NCBI RefSeq assembly: GCF_005930475.1
Contig: NZ_SJEW01000020.1
Span: forward strand, 1-64,000
DNA length: 64,000 nt
Direction: 5' to 3'
DNA from: Modestobacter altitudinis
GTDB lineage: Bacteria > Actinomycetota > Actinomycetes > Mycobacteriales > Geodermatophilaceae
Below are positions 17,742 through 29,347 of this stretch, piece after piece. Made by a program: the position numbers and the translations under genes. Numbering within the stretch: position 1 is the stretch's first letter; each line of letters opens with the position of its first letter. The notes under the pieces were generated by a model. The model was not told where the DNA came from and did not search any database. It saw nothing but the letters and a program-made list of their open reading frames with translations.

Positions 17742-20133
17742 CGCGCTCGACGTCGAAGACGCCGTCGACGCTGCGGATCGTCTGCAGCACCGAGCCCAGG
17801 TGGGCCGGGTCGGCCAGCTCGAAGGTGAACCGGCTGACCGCCACCCGGTCCCGGCTGGTCTGCACCGACGCGGACAGGATGTTGACCCGCTCGTCGGCCA
17901 GCGCCCTGGTGACGTCGGAGAGCAGCCGGTGCCGGTCGAGCGCCTCCACCTGGATGGCGACCAGGAAGACCGAGCCCGGCTGCGAGGCCCAGTCGACCTC
18001 CACCAGCCGCTCGGGCTTGCGCTGCAGGTCCTCGGCGTTGGTGCAGTCGGTGCGGTGCACGCTCACCCCGCCGCCCCGGGTGACGAAGCCGAGGATGTCG
18101 TCCCCCGGGACCGGGGTGCAGCACTTGGCGAGCTTGGCCCACACGTCGGTCATCCCGTGGACGACGACCCCCGGGTCGCCGCCGGCGGAGCGGGTCACCG
18201 AACGCTTGGTGGGGATCGCGGTCTCGGCGATGTCCTCGGCCGCGCCCTCGGTGCCGCCGAGCGCGATGAGCAGCTTCTCGACGATCGAGTGCGCCGAGAC
18301 CTGGTTCTCCCCCACCGCGGCGTACAGCGCGCTGATGTCGGGGTAGTGCAGGTCCGCCGCCAGCGTCGCCAGCGACTCCCCGCCCAGCAGCCGCTGCAGC
18401 GGGAGCCCGGCCTTGCGCATCGCCTTGGTCAGCGCGTCCTTGCCCGCCTCGACGGCGTCCTCGCGGCGCTCCTTGGTGAACCACTGGCGGATCTTCGTCC
18501 GCGCCCGGGAACTGCCCACGAAGGACAGCCAGTCCTTCGACGGGGCGGCCGTGGGCGAGCGGGAGGTGAAGACCTCCACGACGTCACCGTTGGACAGCTT
18601 GCTGTCCAGGGAGACCAGGTTGCCGTTGACCCGGGCGCCGATGCAGCGGTGCCCGACCTCGGTGTGCACGGCGTAGGCGAAGTCGACCGGGGTCGACTCC
18701 CCCGGCAGGCTGATCACGTCGCCCTTGGGCGTGAAGACGAAGACCTCCTGCGGACCGAGGTCGTAGCGCAGCGTCTCCAGGAACTCGCCGGGCTCCTGCG
18801 CCTCGCGCTGCCAGTCCAGCAGCTGGCGCAGCCACAGCATGTCGTCGCCGGCGGAGCCGGGCGTCGGGCCGGCCTCGGTCCTGCCGCCGCCGCGGGCGTT
18901 CTCCTTGTACTTCCAGTGCGCGGCGATCCCGTAGTCGGCGATGCGGTGCATGTCGTGCGTGCGGATCTGCAGCTCGACCGGCTTGCCCTGCGGACCGATG
19001 ACGGTGGTGTGCAGCGACTGGTACATGTTGAACTTCGGCATCGCCACGAAGTCCTTGAAGCGGCCGGGTACCGGCTGCCAGTGGGCGTGCATGATGCCCA
19101 GCGCCGCGTACACGTCGCGCACCGAGTCGACCAGGATCCGGATGCCGACCAGGTCCCAGATGTCGGTGAAGTCCCGGCCGCGGACGATCATCTTCTGGTA
19201 GATCGAGTAGTAGTGCTTGGGCCGGCCGGTGACGACCGCCTCGATCTTGGCCGACTTCAGCTGCTCGGTGACCGCCGAGGCGACCTCGGCCAGGTAGGTG
19301 TCCCGGGACGGCGCCCGCTCGGCCACCAGCCGCACGATCTCGTCGTACCGCTTGGGGTACAGGGTGGCGAACGCGAGGTCCTCGAGCTCCCACTTGATCG
19401 TGTTCATGCCCAGCCGGTGCGCCAGCGGGGCGAGGATCTCCAGCGTCTCGCGCGCCTTCTTCTCCTGCTTCTCGGGCGGGAGGAAGCGCAGCGTGCGCAT
19501 GTTGTGCAGCCGGTCGGCCAGCTTGATGACCAGCACCCGCGGGTCGCGGGACATCGCCACGATCATCTTGCGGATGGTCTCGGCCTGGGCCGCGTCCCCG
19601 AACTTGACCTTGTCGATCTTGGTGACGCCGTCGACCAGGTGGGCGACCTCAGGCCCGAAGTCCGCGCGGATGGACTCCAGGTCGACCCCGGTGTCCTCGA
19701 CCGTGTCGTGCAGCAGCGCGGCCACCAGCGTCGTGGTGTCCATGCCCAGGCCGGCCAGGACCGTGGCGACCGCCAGCGGGTGGGTGATGTAGGGGTCGCC
19801 GCTCTTGCGCCGCTGCTCGGCGTGCGCCTCCTCGGCCACGTCGTAGGCCCGCTGCAGCAGCGCGAGGTCGGCCTTGGGGTGGCTCTGCCGGTGCAGGGCG
19901 GCCAGCGGCTCGAGGACCGGGCGGATCCCGGTGGAGCGCTGCCCGGCGACGATCCGCCGGGCCAGCCGGTCGCGGACCCGCCGGCGCGGGACGGTCTCGC
20001 TCTCCCCGCCCGGCTCGGCGGCGACGTCGTCGGGACGGCGGACGACCGGGCGCTCGGGCAGGGGGGCCCGCGGCGCTGCCTCCTGCGCAGGAGGCGCGTC
20101 AGACGTCTGGGGCGCGACGACGTCAGAGGCCAC
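17731..20133 (-). CDS. rel: Bifunctional (p)ppGpp synthetase/hydrolase
   Basis: Rel makes and degrades the alarmone (p)ppGpp. Visible domains are the HD hydrolase ([30 protein letters not shown]), the synthetase ([39 protein letters not shown]), TGS ([22 protein letters not shown]), a helical region with the CCTPVPGD zinc-finger motif, and a C-terminal ACT domain. I place the start at the GTG at 20133 (800 aa), which has a GCAGGAG site 7 bp upstream. Starts at 20172 or 20211 would add up to 26 residues and would overlap the probable -10 box. Confidence 0.95.
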   Translation of the reverse strand: MASDVVAPQTSDAPPAQEAAPRAPLPERPVVRRPDDVAAEPGGESETVPRRRVRDRLARRIVAGQRSTGIRPVLEPLAALHRQSHPKADLALLQRAYDVAEEAHAEQRRKSGDPYITHPLAVATVLAGLGMDTTTLVAALLHDTVEDTGVDLESIRADFGPEVAHLVDGVTKIDKVKFGDAAQAETIRKMIVAMSRDPRVLVIKLADRLHNMRTLRFLPPEKQEKKARETLEILAPLAHRLGMNTIKWELEDLAFATLYPKRYDEIVRLVAERAPSRDTYLAEVASAVTEQLKSAKIEAVVTGRPKHYYSIYQKMIVRGRDFTDIWDLVGIRILVDSVRDVYAALGIMHAHWQPVPGRFKDFVAMPKFNMYQSLHTTVIGPQGKPVELQIRTHDMHRIADYGIAAHWKYKENARGGGRTEAGPTPGSAGDDMLWLRQLLDWQREAQEPGEFLETLRYDLGPQEVFVFTPKGDVISLPGESTPVDFAYAVHTEVGHRCIGARVNGNLVSLDSKLSNGDVVEVFTSRSPTAAPSKDWLSFVGSSRARTKIRQWFTKERREDAVEAGKDALTKAMRKAGLPLQRLLGGESLATLAADLHYPDISALYAAVGENQVSAHSIVEKLLIALGGTEGAAEDIAETAIPTKRSVTRSAGGDPGVVVHGMTDVWAKLAKCCTPVPGDDILGFVTRGGGVSVHRTDCTNAEDLQRKPERLVEVDWASQPGSVFLVAIQVEALDRHRLLSDVTRALADERVNILSASVQTSRDRVAVSRFTFELADPAHLGSVLQTIRSVDGVFDVERVTA

Positions 20134-20170
20134 GGGTGCTCCTGCCCTGTCGAGGAGGTTGACCCTCCCC

Positions 20171-20176
20171 ATGTTA
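20171..20176 (-). promoter_or_regulatory. Possible -10 box for rel (TAACAT)
   Basis: TAACAT on the minus strand lies 38 bp before the chosen rel GTG and fits the actinobacterial TANNNT pattern. No good -35 hexamer is seen 16-18 bp further upstream, so support is weak. If real, transcription would begin near 20164 and the longer rel start codons could not be used. Confidence 0.35.
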
Positions 20177-20220
20177 GCCGCGGTGCGCTCGGGGCTGCCC
20201 CCCGCGCTCACCCGAGATGA

Positions 20221-20796
20221 TCAGGTCGTCCAGAGGGCGTGCACGGGGTGCGGGGCGATCCGCTGACGGCCACCGAGCGCGGCGAGCTCGATGACCACCG
20301 ACACCGCCGTCACCACTCCGCCCAGCCGCTCGACCAGCGCGATCGCCGCCAGCAGGGTGCCACCGGTCGCCAGCACGTCGTCGACCAGCAGCACCCGCTG
20401 CCCCGGCCGGATCGAGTCGGTGTGCAGCTCCAGCGTGGCGGTGCCGTACTCCAACTCGTACTCGGCCGAGACGTGCTCCCGGGGCAGCTTGCCGGCCTTG
20501 CGGATCGGCACGACCCCGGTTCCCGCGTCCAGCGCGACCGCGGCCGCCAGCAGGAACCCGCGGGCCTCGACGCCGGCGACGACGTCGAACCCCACGCCGC
20601 CTCCGGACAGCGCCGCGGCCCGCGGGTCGACGTCGGCGGGCTCGGTGAGGGCGTCGACGACCCGCCGGAACGCCCCGGCATCGGCGAAGACCGGGGTGAG
20701 GTCGCGGAAGAGCACCCCGGGTTCGGGGAAGTCCGGGACGTCGACGGCGATCGAGGCGATCAGCTCGTCGACGGGCCGCTCGGCGGCGGCGGTCAC
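20221..20796 (-). CDS. apt: Adenine phosphoribosyltransferase
   Basis: A 191-aa purine-salvage enzyme converting adenine and PRPP to AMP. It contains DFPEPGVLFRDLTPVF, GVEARGFLLAAAVAL and the PRPP-binding motif VLLVDDVLATGGTLLAA. The GTG start overlaps the secF TGA (GTGA), so translation is coupled to secF. The secD-secF-apt-rel order is the standard actinobacterial arrangement. Confidence 0.95.
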   Translation of the reverse strand: MTAAAERPVDELIASIAVDVPDFPEPGVLFRDLTPVFADAGAFRRVVDALTEPADVDPRAAALSGGGVGFDVVAGVEARGFLLAAAVALDAGTGVVPIRKAGKLPREHVSAEYELEYGTATLELHTDSIRPGQRVLLVDDVLATGGTLLAAIALVERLGGVVTAVSVVIELAALGGRQRIAPHPVHALWTT

Positions 20797-22208
20797 CGAC
20801 GCTTCTTGCCGGCCGGCCGCTGACCCGGCCTGGCACCGGGTCGCTGCGGACGCTGGCCGGGCCGGGGGGCCGCCGTCGCGCCGGTGCTGGTCGGCTGCAC
20901 CGAGGCCGGCGACTCCACCGGGACGTCGGCGTCGGGACGGTCCGGCAGCGCCTGCGGCCGCTCGGCGACGGCGACCGACGACCCGCGGGCCGTGCTGGTC
21001 GCACCCCGGCTGCGGCGGGCGCTGGCGACCGGACCGAGCGCTGCGCCGGTGGCCGCCGCGCGTGCCTCGGCGGCCCGCCGGGCGAGCACCCGCTTGCGCA
21101 GCTGCTGCTGCTCGGGCTCGCGCTCCTTGAGCTCGGCCAGCACCGGGGTGGCCAGGAAGATCGAGCTGTAGGTGCCGACGGCCAGACCGACGAAGAGGAC
21201 CAGGGCGAGGTCCTTGAGCGTGCCGGCGCCCAGCAGGCCGGCGCCGACGAACAGCAGCCCGGCGACCGGCAGCAGGGCGATGACCGAGGTGTTGATCGAG
21301 CGCATCAACGTCTGGTTGACCGCCAGGTTCGCCGCCTCGCCGTAGGTCGAACGGGCACTCTTGGCCAGGTCCTTGGTGTTCTCGTCGACCTTGTCGAACA
21401 CCACCACGGTGTCGTACAGCGAGAAGCCCAGGATCGTCAGCAGCCCGATGACCGTCGAGGGCGTCACCTCGAAGCCGATCAGCGCGTAGACCCCCGCGGT
21501 GACGATGATGTCGTGCAGCAGCGCGACGATCGCGGCGACCGCCATCTTCGGCTGGAAGCGGACCGCCAGGAAGGCCACCACCGCGACCAGGAAGACGGCC
21601 AGCGCGAGCAGCGCCTTGTTGGTCACGTCCCCGCCCCAGTCGGCGCTCACCGACTGCGGGCTGACCTCCTCGGCGCTCACCCCTGCGGCTTGCGCCACGG
21701 CGGCGACGACGGTGTCCTCGGTGGCGTTGTCCAGTGCCTCGGTGCGCAGCAGCACGGAGTTGCCGCCGACCACCTGCGCGCTGGACACCTCGGCGCCGGC
21801 GTCCTCGGCGGCCTGCCGGATGTCGGCGAGCTGCTCGCTGCTCGCCGGCACCCGCAGGCTGTTGCCGCCGGCGAACTCGATGCCGAAGTTGAACCCGCGG
21901 AACACCATCAGCAGGGCGCACAGCAGCACGACGACGGCGGTGACGCGGAACCAGGTACGGCGCCGGTTGACCACGTCGAGCCCGGCCTCGCCGTTGTAGA
22001 GCCGGTGCGCCAGCGAGCTGCGGGCCGGCGCGCGCCGCCCGGAGGTCGCCGCGGACCCGCCCTCGGCGGGCAGCCCGGCGTCGGCCAGCGCCTGGTCCCC
22101 GGTGCTGTCGTCGGCGGCCTCGGTCAGGACGGCGCCGTCGTCCACCGTCTCGTCGGCGTCGGTGCCCAGCGGGACGTCCGCGGCATCGTGGGGGTCGCGG
22201 GGGGTCAT
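20793..22208 (-). CDS. secF: Protein translocase subunit SecF
   Basis: A 471-aa RND-type membrane protein working with SecD to drive late protein export. It has a long charged N-terminal tail, a first membrane helix (VTAVVVLLCALLMVFRGFNFGIEFAGG), the periplasmic domain, then five clustered helices with the conserved GFSLYDTVVVFDKVDEN and INTSVIALLPVAGLLFVG. The C-terminal tail of about 110 residues is Ala/Arg/Pro-rich and ends in a basic cluster, an extension common in actinobacteria. The ATG overlaps the secD stop (ATGA). Confidence 0.95.
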   Translation of the reverse strand: MTPRDPHDAADVPLGTDADETVDDGAVLTEAADDSTGDQALADAGLPAEGGSAATSGRRAPARSSLAHRLYNGEAGLDVVNRRRTWFRVTAVVVLLCALLMVFRGFNFGIEFAGGNSLRVPASSEQLADIRQAAEDAGAEVSSAQVVGGNSVLLRTEALDNATEDTVVAAVAQAAGVSAEEVSPQSVSADWGGDVTNKALLALAVFLVAVVAFLAVRFQPKMAVAAIVALLHDIIVTAGVYALIGFEVTPSTVIGLLTILGFSLYDTVVVFDKVDENTKDLAKSARSTYGEAANLAVNQTLMRSINTSVIALLPVAGLLFVGAGLLGAGTLKDLALVLFVGLAVGTYSSIFLATPVLAELKEREPEQQQLRKRVLARRAAEARAAATGAALGPVASARRSRGATSTARGSSVAVAERPQALPDRPDADVPVESPASVQPTSTGATAAPRPGQRPQRPGARPGQRPAGKKRR

Positions 22209-23899
22209 CGGTTGCTCCCGTTCGTGCTGCTGCTGCCGACCAACTCGCGGTCGGGGCGGGCCGGCGGAGCCGGACGGCGGCTGTGGTCGACCTGGCCGAG
22301 GCCGGAGAAGCGGTTGGTCCCGAAGCTCTTGACCCGGCTCAGCACCGCCATCAGCGGGTGGGTGAAGAGGAAGACGACGACCAGGTCCAGCACCGTGGAC
22401 AGGCCGAGGGTGAACGCGAAGCCCTTCACGTCCCCGATGGCCAGCCAGTACAGGATCGCCGCGGCGAGGAAGCTGACCGCGTCCGCGGACAGGATCGTGC
22501 GCCGGGCGCGGACCCAGGCCCGCGGGGTGGCGCTGCGCAGGCTGCGGCCCTCGCGCACCTCGTCCTTGAGTCGTTCGAAGTAGACGACGAAGGAGTCCGC
22601 GGTGATGCCGATGGACACGATGAACCCGGCGATGCCGGCCAGGCTGAGCGCGAAGCCGATCTGCCGGCCGAGCAGCACCAGGCTGGCGTAGACGACCGCC
22701 GCAGAGAGGATCAGGCTGGCGATCATCACCAGGCCCAGCAGCCGGTAGTAGAGCAGCGCGTAGACGAACACCAGGGCGACCCCGATGGCGCCGGCGATCA
22801 GCCCGGCCCGGAGCTGCTCGCTGCCCAGCTCGGTGGAGATCGACTGTGCCGTCGCCTGGGAGAAGGTCAGCGGCAGCGCGCCGTACTTCAGCTGGTTGGC
22901 GAGGTCGGTGGCCTCGGTCTGACTGAAGTTGCCGGTGATCTGGGTGGTGCCGCCGTTGATCGCACCGTTGATGGTCGGCGCCGAGACGACCCGGCCGTCC
23001 AGGGTGATGCCCACGGCGTTGCCGACGTTGGCCGCGGTGTAGGTGGCCCAGGTCGCCGACCCGGTCGAGTTGAAGTCGACGTTGACCACCCACGCGCCGG
23101 TCGCCGTCTCGGTGCCGGCGGTCGCGTCGGTGATGTCGGTGCCCTCGATGACGGCCGGGCCGAGCAGGTACTTGGCGCTGCCGTCGTCGGAACAGGCGGC
23201 GATGGCGTCCTGGGGCCGGTCGACCGACGTGGTGGTCGTGTCGCAGACCAGCGTCGCGTACTCGGCCGTGGCCTGCTCCTGGGTCACCGTGGGCGCGTCC
23301 GCGTCGGGGGCGGCCGTGTCGGTCACCGCACCGGTGGTCGTGCCCGCGGCGTCGGTGGGCGCAGCGGCGCTGTCGGTGGGCGCAGCGGCGCTGTCGGTGG
23401 GCGCAGCGGCGCTGTCGGTGGGCGCGGCGGGGTCCGTCGGCGCCGCGCTGTCGGTGGGCGCGGCGGGGTCCGTCGGCGCCGCGCTGTCGGTGGGCGCGGC
23501 GGAGTCGGTGGCGGCCGGGGTGGCCGCCTCCGGCCCGGTCAGGACCGGGCGGAAGCGCAGCTGGGCGGTGGCACCGAGCTCACGGGCCTTCTCGCCGTTG
23601 TCACCGGGCACCGAGATGACGATGTTGCTGCTGCCCTCGGTGACGACCTCGGCCTCGGCGACACCGAGCCCGTTGACGCGCTGCTCGATGATCTGCCGGG
23701 CCAGCTCGAGGTCGGCCGGGTCGGGCGCCTGGCCGTCCGGCGTGCGGGCGGTGAGGGTGACCGTCGTCCCGCCCTGGAGGTCCAGGCCGAGCTGCGGGGT
23801 GCGGGAGTCGCCGGTGAAGAAGATCAGCGCGTACATCCCGGCGATGATCAAGGCGAGTACGGCGAAGTAGCGCCGGGCGGGGAACTGGCGGGCGGCCAT
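22205..23899 (-). CDS. secD: Protein translocase subunit SecD, with an internal PTDSAA repeat tract
   Basis: A 564-aa SecD: N-terminal helix (FAVLALIIAGMYALIFFTG), LGLDLQGGTTVTL, the P1 head domain, VVNVDFNSTGSATWATYT, ITGNFSQTEATDLANQLKYGALPL, and the C-terminal helices with GITADSFVVYFERLKDE. Residues about 128-183, in the periplasmic P1 region, are an in-frame tract of 6- and 7-residue PTDSAA/PTDSAAA repeats, encoded by 18- and 21-bp tandem DNA repeats. It overlaps secF by 4 bp and follows yajC. Confidence 0.96.
   Translation of the reverse strand: MAARQFPARRYFAVLALIIAGMYALIFFTGDSRTPQLGLDLQGGTTVTLTARTPDGQAPDPADLELARQIIEQRVNGLGVAEAEVVTEGSSNIVISVPGDNGEKARELGATAQLRFRPVLTGPEAATPAATDSAAPTDSAAPTDPAAPTDSAAPTDPAAPTDSAAAPTDSAAAPTDSAAAPTDAAGTTTGAVTDTAAPDADAPTVTQEQATAEYATLVCDTTTTSVDRPQDAIAACSDDGSAKYLLGPAVIEGTDITDATAGTETATGAWVVNVDFNSTGSATWATYTAANVGNAVGITLDGRVVSAPTINGAINGGTTQITGNFSQTEATDLANQLKYGALPLTFSQATAQSISTELGSEQLRAGLIAGAIGVALVFVYALLYYRLLGLVMIASLILSAAVVYASLVLLGRQIGFALSLAGIAGFIVSIGITADSFVVYFERLKDEVREGRSLRSATPRAWVRARRTILSADAVSFLAAAILYWLAIGDVKGFAFTLGLSTVLDLVVVFLFTHPLMAVLSRVKSFGTNRFSGLGQVDHSRRPAPPARPDRELVGSSSTNGSNR
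23351..23515. repeat. Tandem 18/21-bp repeats inside secD
   Basis: Three 21-bp units (GTCGGTGGGCGCAGCGGCGCT) are followed by alternating 18-bp units (GTCGGTGGGCGCGGCGGG and GTCCGTCGGCGCCGCGCT). All unit lengths are multiples of three, so copy-number changes keep secD in frame. They encode the Pro-Thr-Asp-Ser-Ala-Ala tract. Confidence 0.9.
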
Positions 23900-23913
23900 G
23901 CGGGGTACCCGGC

Positions 23914-24258
23914 TCAGCGCGTGGGGTCGGTGGGGTCGCCGTCGCCGTCGACGAAGCCCGTCGCGCCGGTGGAGTTCCCCGGATCGACGGTGCCGGCAGC
24001 GGGCTTGCGGACCTCGAGGACCGCCGGGCGGGCGACGGTGATGACCACGCCGGGCGAGACCTCCAGGTCGATGGTGCCCTCACCGAGACCGGCGACCGTG
24101 CCGTGGATCCCGCTGGTGAGCATCACCGGGGTCCCCACGGTTAACGAGTCCTGCAGGGCCTGGGCGTTGGCCGCCATCTTCTTGCGCTGCCGCGAGGGCA
24201 GCACGAAGAGGACCACGAACGCCAGGGCGACGAGGATGAGCAACGGCAAGGATTCCAC
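23914..24258 (-). CDS. yajC: Preprotein translocase accessory subunit YajC
   Basis: A 114-aa protein with one N-terminal membrane helix (LPLLILVALAFVVLFVLPSRQRKK) followed by the small YajC domain (LTVGTPVMLTSGIHGTVAGLGEGTIDLEVSPGVVITV). It associates with SecDF. The GTG start is preceded by GAGAGG. The last 25 residues are acidic and unconserved. Its position between ruvB and secD is as in other actinobacteria. Confidence 0.92.
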   Translation of the reverse strand: MESLPLLILVALAFVVLFVLPSRQRKKMAANAQALQDSLTVGTPVMLTSGIHGTVAGLGEGTIDLEVSPGVVITVARPAVLEVRKPAAGTVDPGNSTGATGFVDGDGDPTDPTR

Positions 24259-24416
24259 GACTGGTGAGCCTCTCTACCGCAGCGTCAACGCGCGGTGGGT
24301 GCGGCCCAGGGCGGGCCGCTCGGGTACATCGGCGCCGGCTCGCTCCCCTGAGCACACGGGGCGTCCGGGGGCGCCGCACCCCGGACAGCCCGGATTGCGC
24401 GCCAGCGCGGTGGAGT

Positions 24417-25544
24417 CTAGGCGTCGAACAGCGTCTGTGACGAAGGCCCGTCCGACGGCGGGTCGGCTGTGCCGCCGCTGAGCGGCAGGCCGCCGCGCGG
24501 GACCGGGTGCCCCAGGTGCCGGAAGGCCGCCTCGGTCGCGACCCGGCCGCGGGACGTGCGGGCCAGCAGCCCGGCGCGCACCAGGAACGGCTCGCACACC
24601 TCCTCGACGGTGTGCGGCTCCTCCCCCACGGCCACGGCCAGGGTGGCCACGCCGACCGGTCCGCCGCCGAACCGGCTGACCAGGGCCTCGAGGACCGACC
24701 GGTCGAGCCGGTCCAGCCCCAGGTCGTCGACGTCGTAGAGGGCCAGCGCGGCCTGAGCGACCTCGAAGGTGATCCGCCCGTCCGCGCGCACCTCGGCGTA
24801 GTCCCGCACCCGGCGGAGCAGCCGGTTGGCGATCCGCGGCGTGCCCCGCGACCGGCCGGCGATCTCTGCCGACCCGGCCGGGGTCAGCTCGACCCCGAGC
24901 AGGTCGGCGCTGCGCGTCAGCACCCGCTCCAGGTCGGCGGTGTCGTAGAACTCCATCTGGCCGACGAAGCCGAACCGGTCACGGAGCGGGCCGGTGAGCA
25001 GCCCGGCCCGGGTGGTCGCGCCGACCAGCGTGAAGGGGTTGATCTCCAGCGGGATCGCGGTGGCCCCGGGGCCCTTGCCGACGACGACGTCGACCCGGAA
25101 GTCCTCCATCGCCATGTACAGCAGTTCCTCGGCCGGCCGGGCGATGCGGTGGATCTCGTCGATGAACAGCACGTCACCGTGCCCGAGGTTGGACAGCATG
25201 GCCGCCAGGTCACCCGACCGCTCGATCGCCGGACCGCTGGTGATCTTCACCGCGGTGCCGAGCTCCGAGCCGATGATCAGCGCCAGGCTGGTCTTGCCCA
25301 GGCCGGGCGGGCCGGACAGCAGCACGTGGTCCGGTGGGCGGCCCCGCCGCTTGGCGCCCTCCAGCACGAGGTCCAGCTGCCGGGCGACCTTGGGCTGGCC
25401 GATGAAGTCGGCCAGCGAGTGCGGCCGCAGCGCGAACTCGACGACCCGCTCCTCGTCCCCGGCCCGCGGGTCGACCGCGTCGTCGGGCAGCCGGCCGGGA
25501 CCGGCGTCGGCGGCGGGCAGCCCGCGGTCGAACGGCGAGCTCAT
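24417..25544 (-). CDS. ruvB: Holliday junction branch migration helicase RuvB
   Basis: A 375-aa AAA+ motor: [20 protein letters not shown], Walker [10 protein letters not shown], Walker B LFIDEIHR, sensor 1 GATTRAGLL and a winged-helix DNA-binding C-terminus. It works with RuvA to move Holliday junctions. The ATG at 25544 overlaps the ruvA stop (ATGA); a longer frame upstream is ruvA antisense noise. The C-terminal 25 residues are Ser/Pro-rich and variable. Confidence 0.96.
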   Translation of the reverse strand: MSSPFDRGLPAADAGPGRLPDDAVDPRAGDEERVVEFALRPHSLADFIGQPKVARQLDLVLEGAKRRGRPPDHVLLSGPPGLGKTSLALIIGSELGTAVKITSGPAIERSGDLAAMLSNLGHGDVLFIDEIHRIARPAEELLYMAMEDFRVDVVVGKGPGATAIPLEINPFTLVGATTRAGLLTGPLRDRFGFVGQMEFYDTADLERVLTRSADLLGVELTPAGSAEIAGRSRGTPRIANRLLRRVRDYAEVRADGRITFEVAQAALALYDVDDLGLDRLDRSVLEALVSRFGGGPVGVATLAVAVGEEPHTVEEVCEPFLVRAGLLARTSRGRVATEAAFRHLGHPVPRGGLPLSGGTADPPSDGPSSQTLFDA

Positions 25545-26179
25545 GCCCGGCCCAGCAACCGCAGGGCCTGGCGCAGCAGGACGGCGATCTCGACGGCACC
25601 GGTGGCGGCCACCTGCTCGTCGGCGACCGGCGCCAGCTGGCCGACCGCACCCTCGGCCTCCTTGCCGCTCCACCCCAGGCTGACCAGGGCGGCGGTCAGC
25701 TGGTCACGCCACGGCGCGACCGCGGTGACGGAGGGCAGGCCGGCGGTCGCAGGCCCGTCCAGCGAGGTGTCGCTGGGGGTGCTGCCGAGCCGGTCCCGCA
25801 GCTCCAGGACCAGCCGCTCGGCGCCCTTCTTGCCGATCCCCGGCACCTGCATGAGCGCCTTGAGGTCGCCCATCGAGACGGCGCGGCGCACCTCACGGGG
25901 CGGGTGGATGGCCAGCACCGCCTGGGCCAGCCGCGGGCCGACGCCGTTGGCGGTCTGCAGCAACTCGAACAGCTGGCGTTCGTCGTCGTCCGCGAAGCCG
26001 TAGAGGGTGAGCGAGTCCTCGCGGACGACGAGGCTGGTCGCCAGCCGGGCCTGCTCCCCGACCGTGAGGCGGGCGATCGTGCCGGGGGTGCACTGCACCG
26101 ACAGCCCCACCCCGCCGACCTCGACGACGGCGCCGTCCGGCGACACCGCCGCGACGCGGCCCGCGACCGAGGCGATCAC
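25541..26179 (-). CDS. ruvA: Holliday junction branch migration subunit RuvA
   Basis: A 212-aa protein with the OB-fold start [12 protein letters not shown], two helix-hairpin-helix segments ([15 protein letters not shown] and [18 protein letters not shown]) and a C-terminal RuvB-binding helix bundle. The GTG at 26179 overlaps the ruvC TGA (GTGA) and places the conserved residues at the very N-terminus, so it is preferred over the ATG at 26197. Confidence 0.95.
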   Translation of the reverse strand: MIASVAGRVAAVSPDGAVVEVGGVGLSVQCTPGTIARLTVGEQARLATSLVVREDSLTLYGFADDDERQLFELLQTANGVGPRLAQAVLAIHPPREVRRAVSMGDLKALMQVPGIGKKGAERLVLELRDRLGSTPSDTSLDGPATAGLPSVTAVAPWRDQLTAALVSLGWSGKEAEGAVGQLAPVADEQVAATGAVEIAVLLRQALRLLGRA

Positions 26180-26754
26180 CGGGAGATCCCAGTCCACCGC
26201 GGCAGGGTGCGCGCGGCGGGGACCGGCGCACCGATGCCGCCGGCGAGCGCGGCGACCCGCAGCCGCTGCTGCGCCGGCGCCCGCCAGACGTGGCAGATGG
26301 CCAGGGCCAGCGCGTCGGCGGCGTCGGCCGGCTTGGGCGGCGTCGCCAGCCCCAGCACCCGGGTCACCATCAACGTCACCTGCTCCTTGTCGGCCCGGCC
26401 GCTGCCGGAGATCGCGGCCTTGACCTCGCTCGGGGTGTGCCAGGCGACCGGGAGGTCGGCCTGCGCGGCGGCGAGGGCGGCGACCCCGGCGGCCTGCGCC
26501 GTGCCCGTGGCCGTCCCCTTGTTGTTCTGGTGGAACACCCGCTCGATGGCGACCGCGGCGGGCCGGTGCTCACGCAGCAGGGCGGTCACCGCGGTGTGCA
26601 CCTCCAGCAGCCGGAGCTCCAGGTCGAGGTCCGGAGAGGTGCGGACGACGCCGACCCCCAGGGCCGTGGGCCGGGCACCCGGCCGCCCCTCGACCACACC
26701 CCACCCGCACCGGGTCAGGCCCGGGTCGATGCCGAGCACACGCAGGCCGACCAT
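26176..26754 (-). CDS. ruvC: Crossover junction endodeoxyribonuclease RuvC
   Basis: A 192-aa Holliday junction resolvase: [19 protein letters not shown] supplies the first catalytic aspartate, [10 protein letters not shown] the glutamate, and [15 protein letters not shown] the C-terminal acidic pair. The ATG at 26754 follows GGGGAGG by 11 nt; the upstream frame extension is non-conserved. It heads the ruvCAB operon, about 125 bp downstream of yebC. Confidence 0.95.
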   Translation of the reverse strand: MVGLRVLGIDPGLTRCGWGVVEGRPGARPTALGVGVVRTSPDLDLELRLLEVHTAVTALLREHRPAAVAIERVFHQNNKGTATGTAQAAGVAALAAAQADLPVAWHTPSEVKAAISGSGRADKEQVTLMVTRVLGLATPPKPADAADALALAICHVWRAPAQQRLRVAALAGGIGAPVPAARTLPRWTGISR

Positions 26755-26878
26755 CGCGACGCCCACCTCCCCAGTCTCGCACGAACACCTGTTCGACGAA
26801 ACGCTAACCGGAGATCGGGGCGGGACGCGGGCACGACACGCCACCGGCCCGCGACCCCGGTGCAGGGGGGTCCTCCGG

Positions 26879-27621
<743 letters not shown>

Positions 27622-27625
<4 letters not shown>

Positions 27626-27705
27626 TTGGTCTCCTCGCTGACGCTCGTCGGCCGCACTCGCGACCGGGCAACCGTGTCTCCTGGTGAGCTCGCACGCTCG
27701 CTCAC
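27622..27705 (-). repeat. 27-codon mini-ORF leader element between pdxT and yebC
   Basis: A GTG (27705-27703) overlaps the pdxT TGA and the ORF ends in a TGA (27624-27622) overlapping the yebC GTG, so the element fills the gap exactly. It opens with a palindrome, GTGAGC...GCTCAC, and closes with GCGTCAGCGAGGAGACC, which supplies the yebC ribosome-binding site. The DNA aligns well with the ligB-ligA element at 45564-45644: both share CGACGAGCGTC followed by GCGAGGAGA. The peptide would be Ser/Arg-rich. Confidence 0.6.
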
Positions 27706-28366
27706 AGCGACACTCTCCCCTCACTGCCGGCGCCGACGCCGGCACCGTCCGAACTCAGGTCTCGGGCAAGGATTGCCCGCACCAGTCCCACGAACATCGC
27801 GTGCACCCGGCTGTCGCCGGTGAGCTCGGGGTGGAAGCTGGTGGCCACCAGGCGACCCTGGCGGACCGCGACGATCTTACCGTCGGCCGGTCCGCCCACG
27901 ACGCGGCCGAGGACCTCGACGCCGGGGCCGACCTCCTCGACCCACGGGGCGCGGATGAACACCGCGTGCACCGGACCGCCCGGGACCCCTTCGACCTCGA
28001 CCTCGGTCTCGAAGGAGTCGACCTGTCGGCCGAAGGCGTTGCGCCGGACGACCACGTCCAGGCCGCCGACGGTCTGCTGGTCGGCCGGGGCGTCCAGCAC
28101 CCGGTCGGCCAGCATGATCATCCCGGCGCAGGACCCGAAGGCGGGCAGCCCACCGCGGACGGCGTCGCGCAGCGGACCGAGCAGGCCGAACCGGTCGGCG
28201 AGCTTGGCCATCGTCGTGGACTCGCCACCGGGGACGACCAGCCCGTCGACGTCGGCGAGCTCCGCGGGACGGCGGACGGTCACCGCCTCGGCCCCGCCGG
28301 CGCGCAACGCCACCAGGTGCTCCCGGACGTCGCCCTGCAGCGCGAGCACGCCGATGACCGGCGCGG

Positions 28367-28370
<4 letters not shown>
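27702..28370 (-). CDS. pdxT: Pyridoxal 5'-phosphate synthase glutaminase subunit PdxT
   Basis: A 222-aa class I glutamine amidotransferase subunit releasing ammonia for PLP synthesis. It has [13 protein letters not shown], the PGGESTTM motif, GSCAGMIML with the nucleophile cysteine, and SFHPELTGD for the His-Glu pair. The start overlaps the pdxS stop by 4 bp (ATGA), consistent with the PdxST complex being produced together. About 20 variable residues extend its C-terminus. Confidence 0.95.
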
Positions 28371-29296
<926 letters not shown>

Positions 29297-29347
29297 GGGG
29301 TGCTGCCTTCGGTCGGGCGGGGGGCGGACGGCCCAGCCTACGACCGG

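Noticed and set aside
17800-20220. 806-aa plus-strand ORF opposite rel
   Set aside because: Antisense to all Rel domains, which are intact on the minus strand; no family motif on the plus strand.
23351-23515. CRISPR array
   Set aside because: The regular repeats are contiguous, lack unique spacers and encode an in-frame tract within secD. No other regularly spaced repeats or cas genes were seen.
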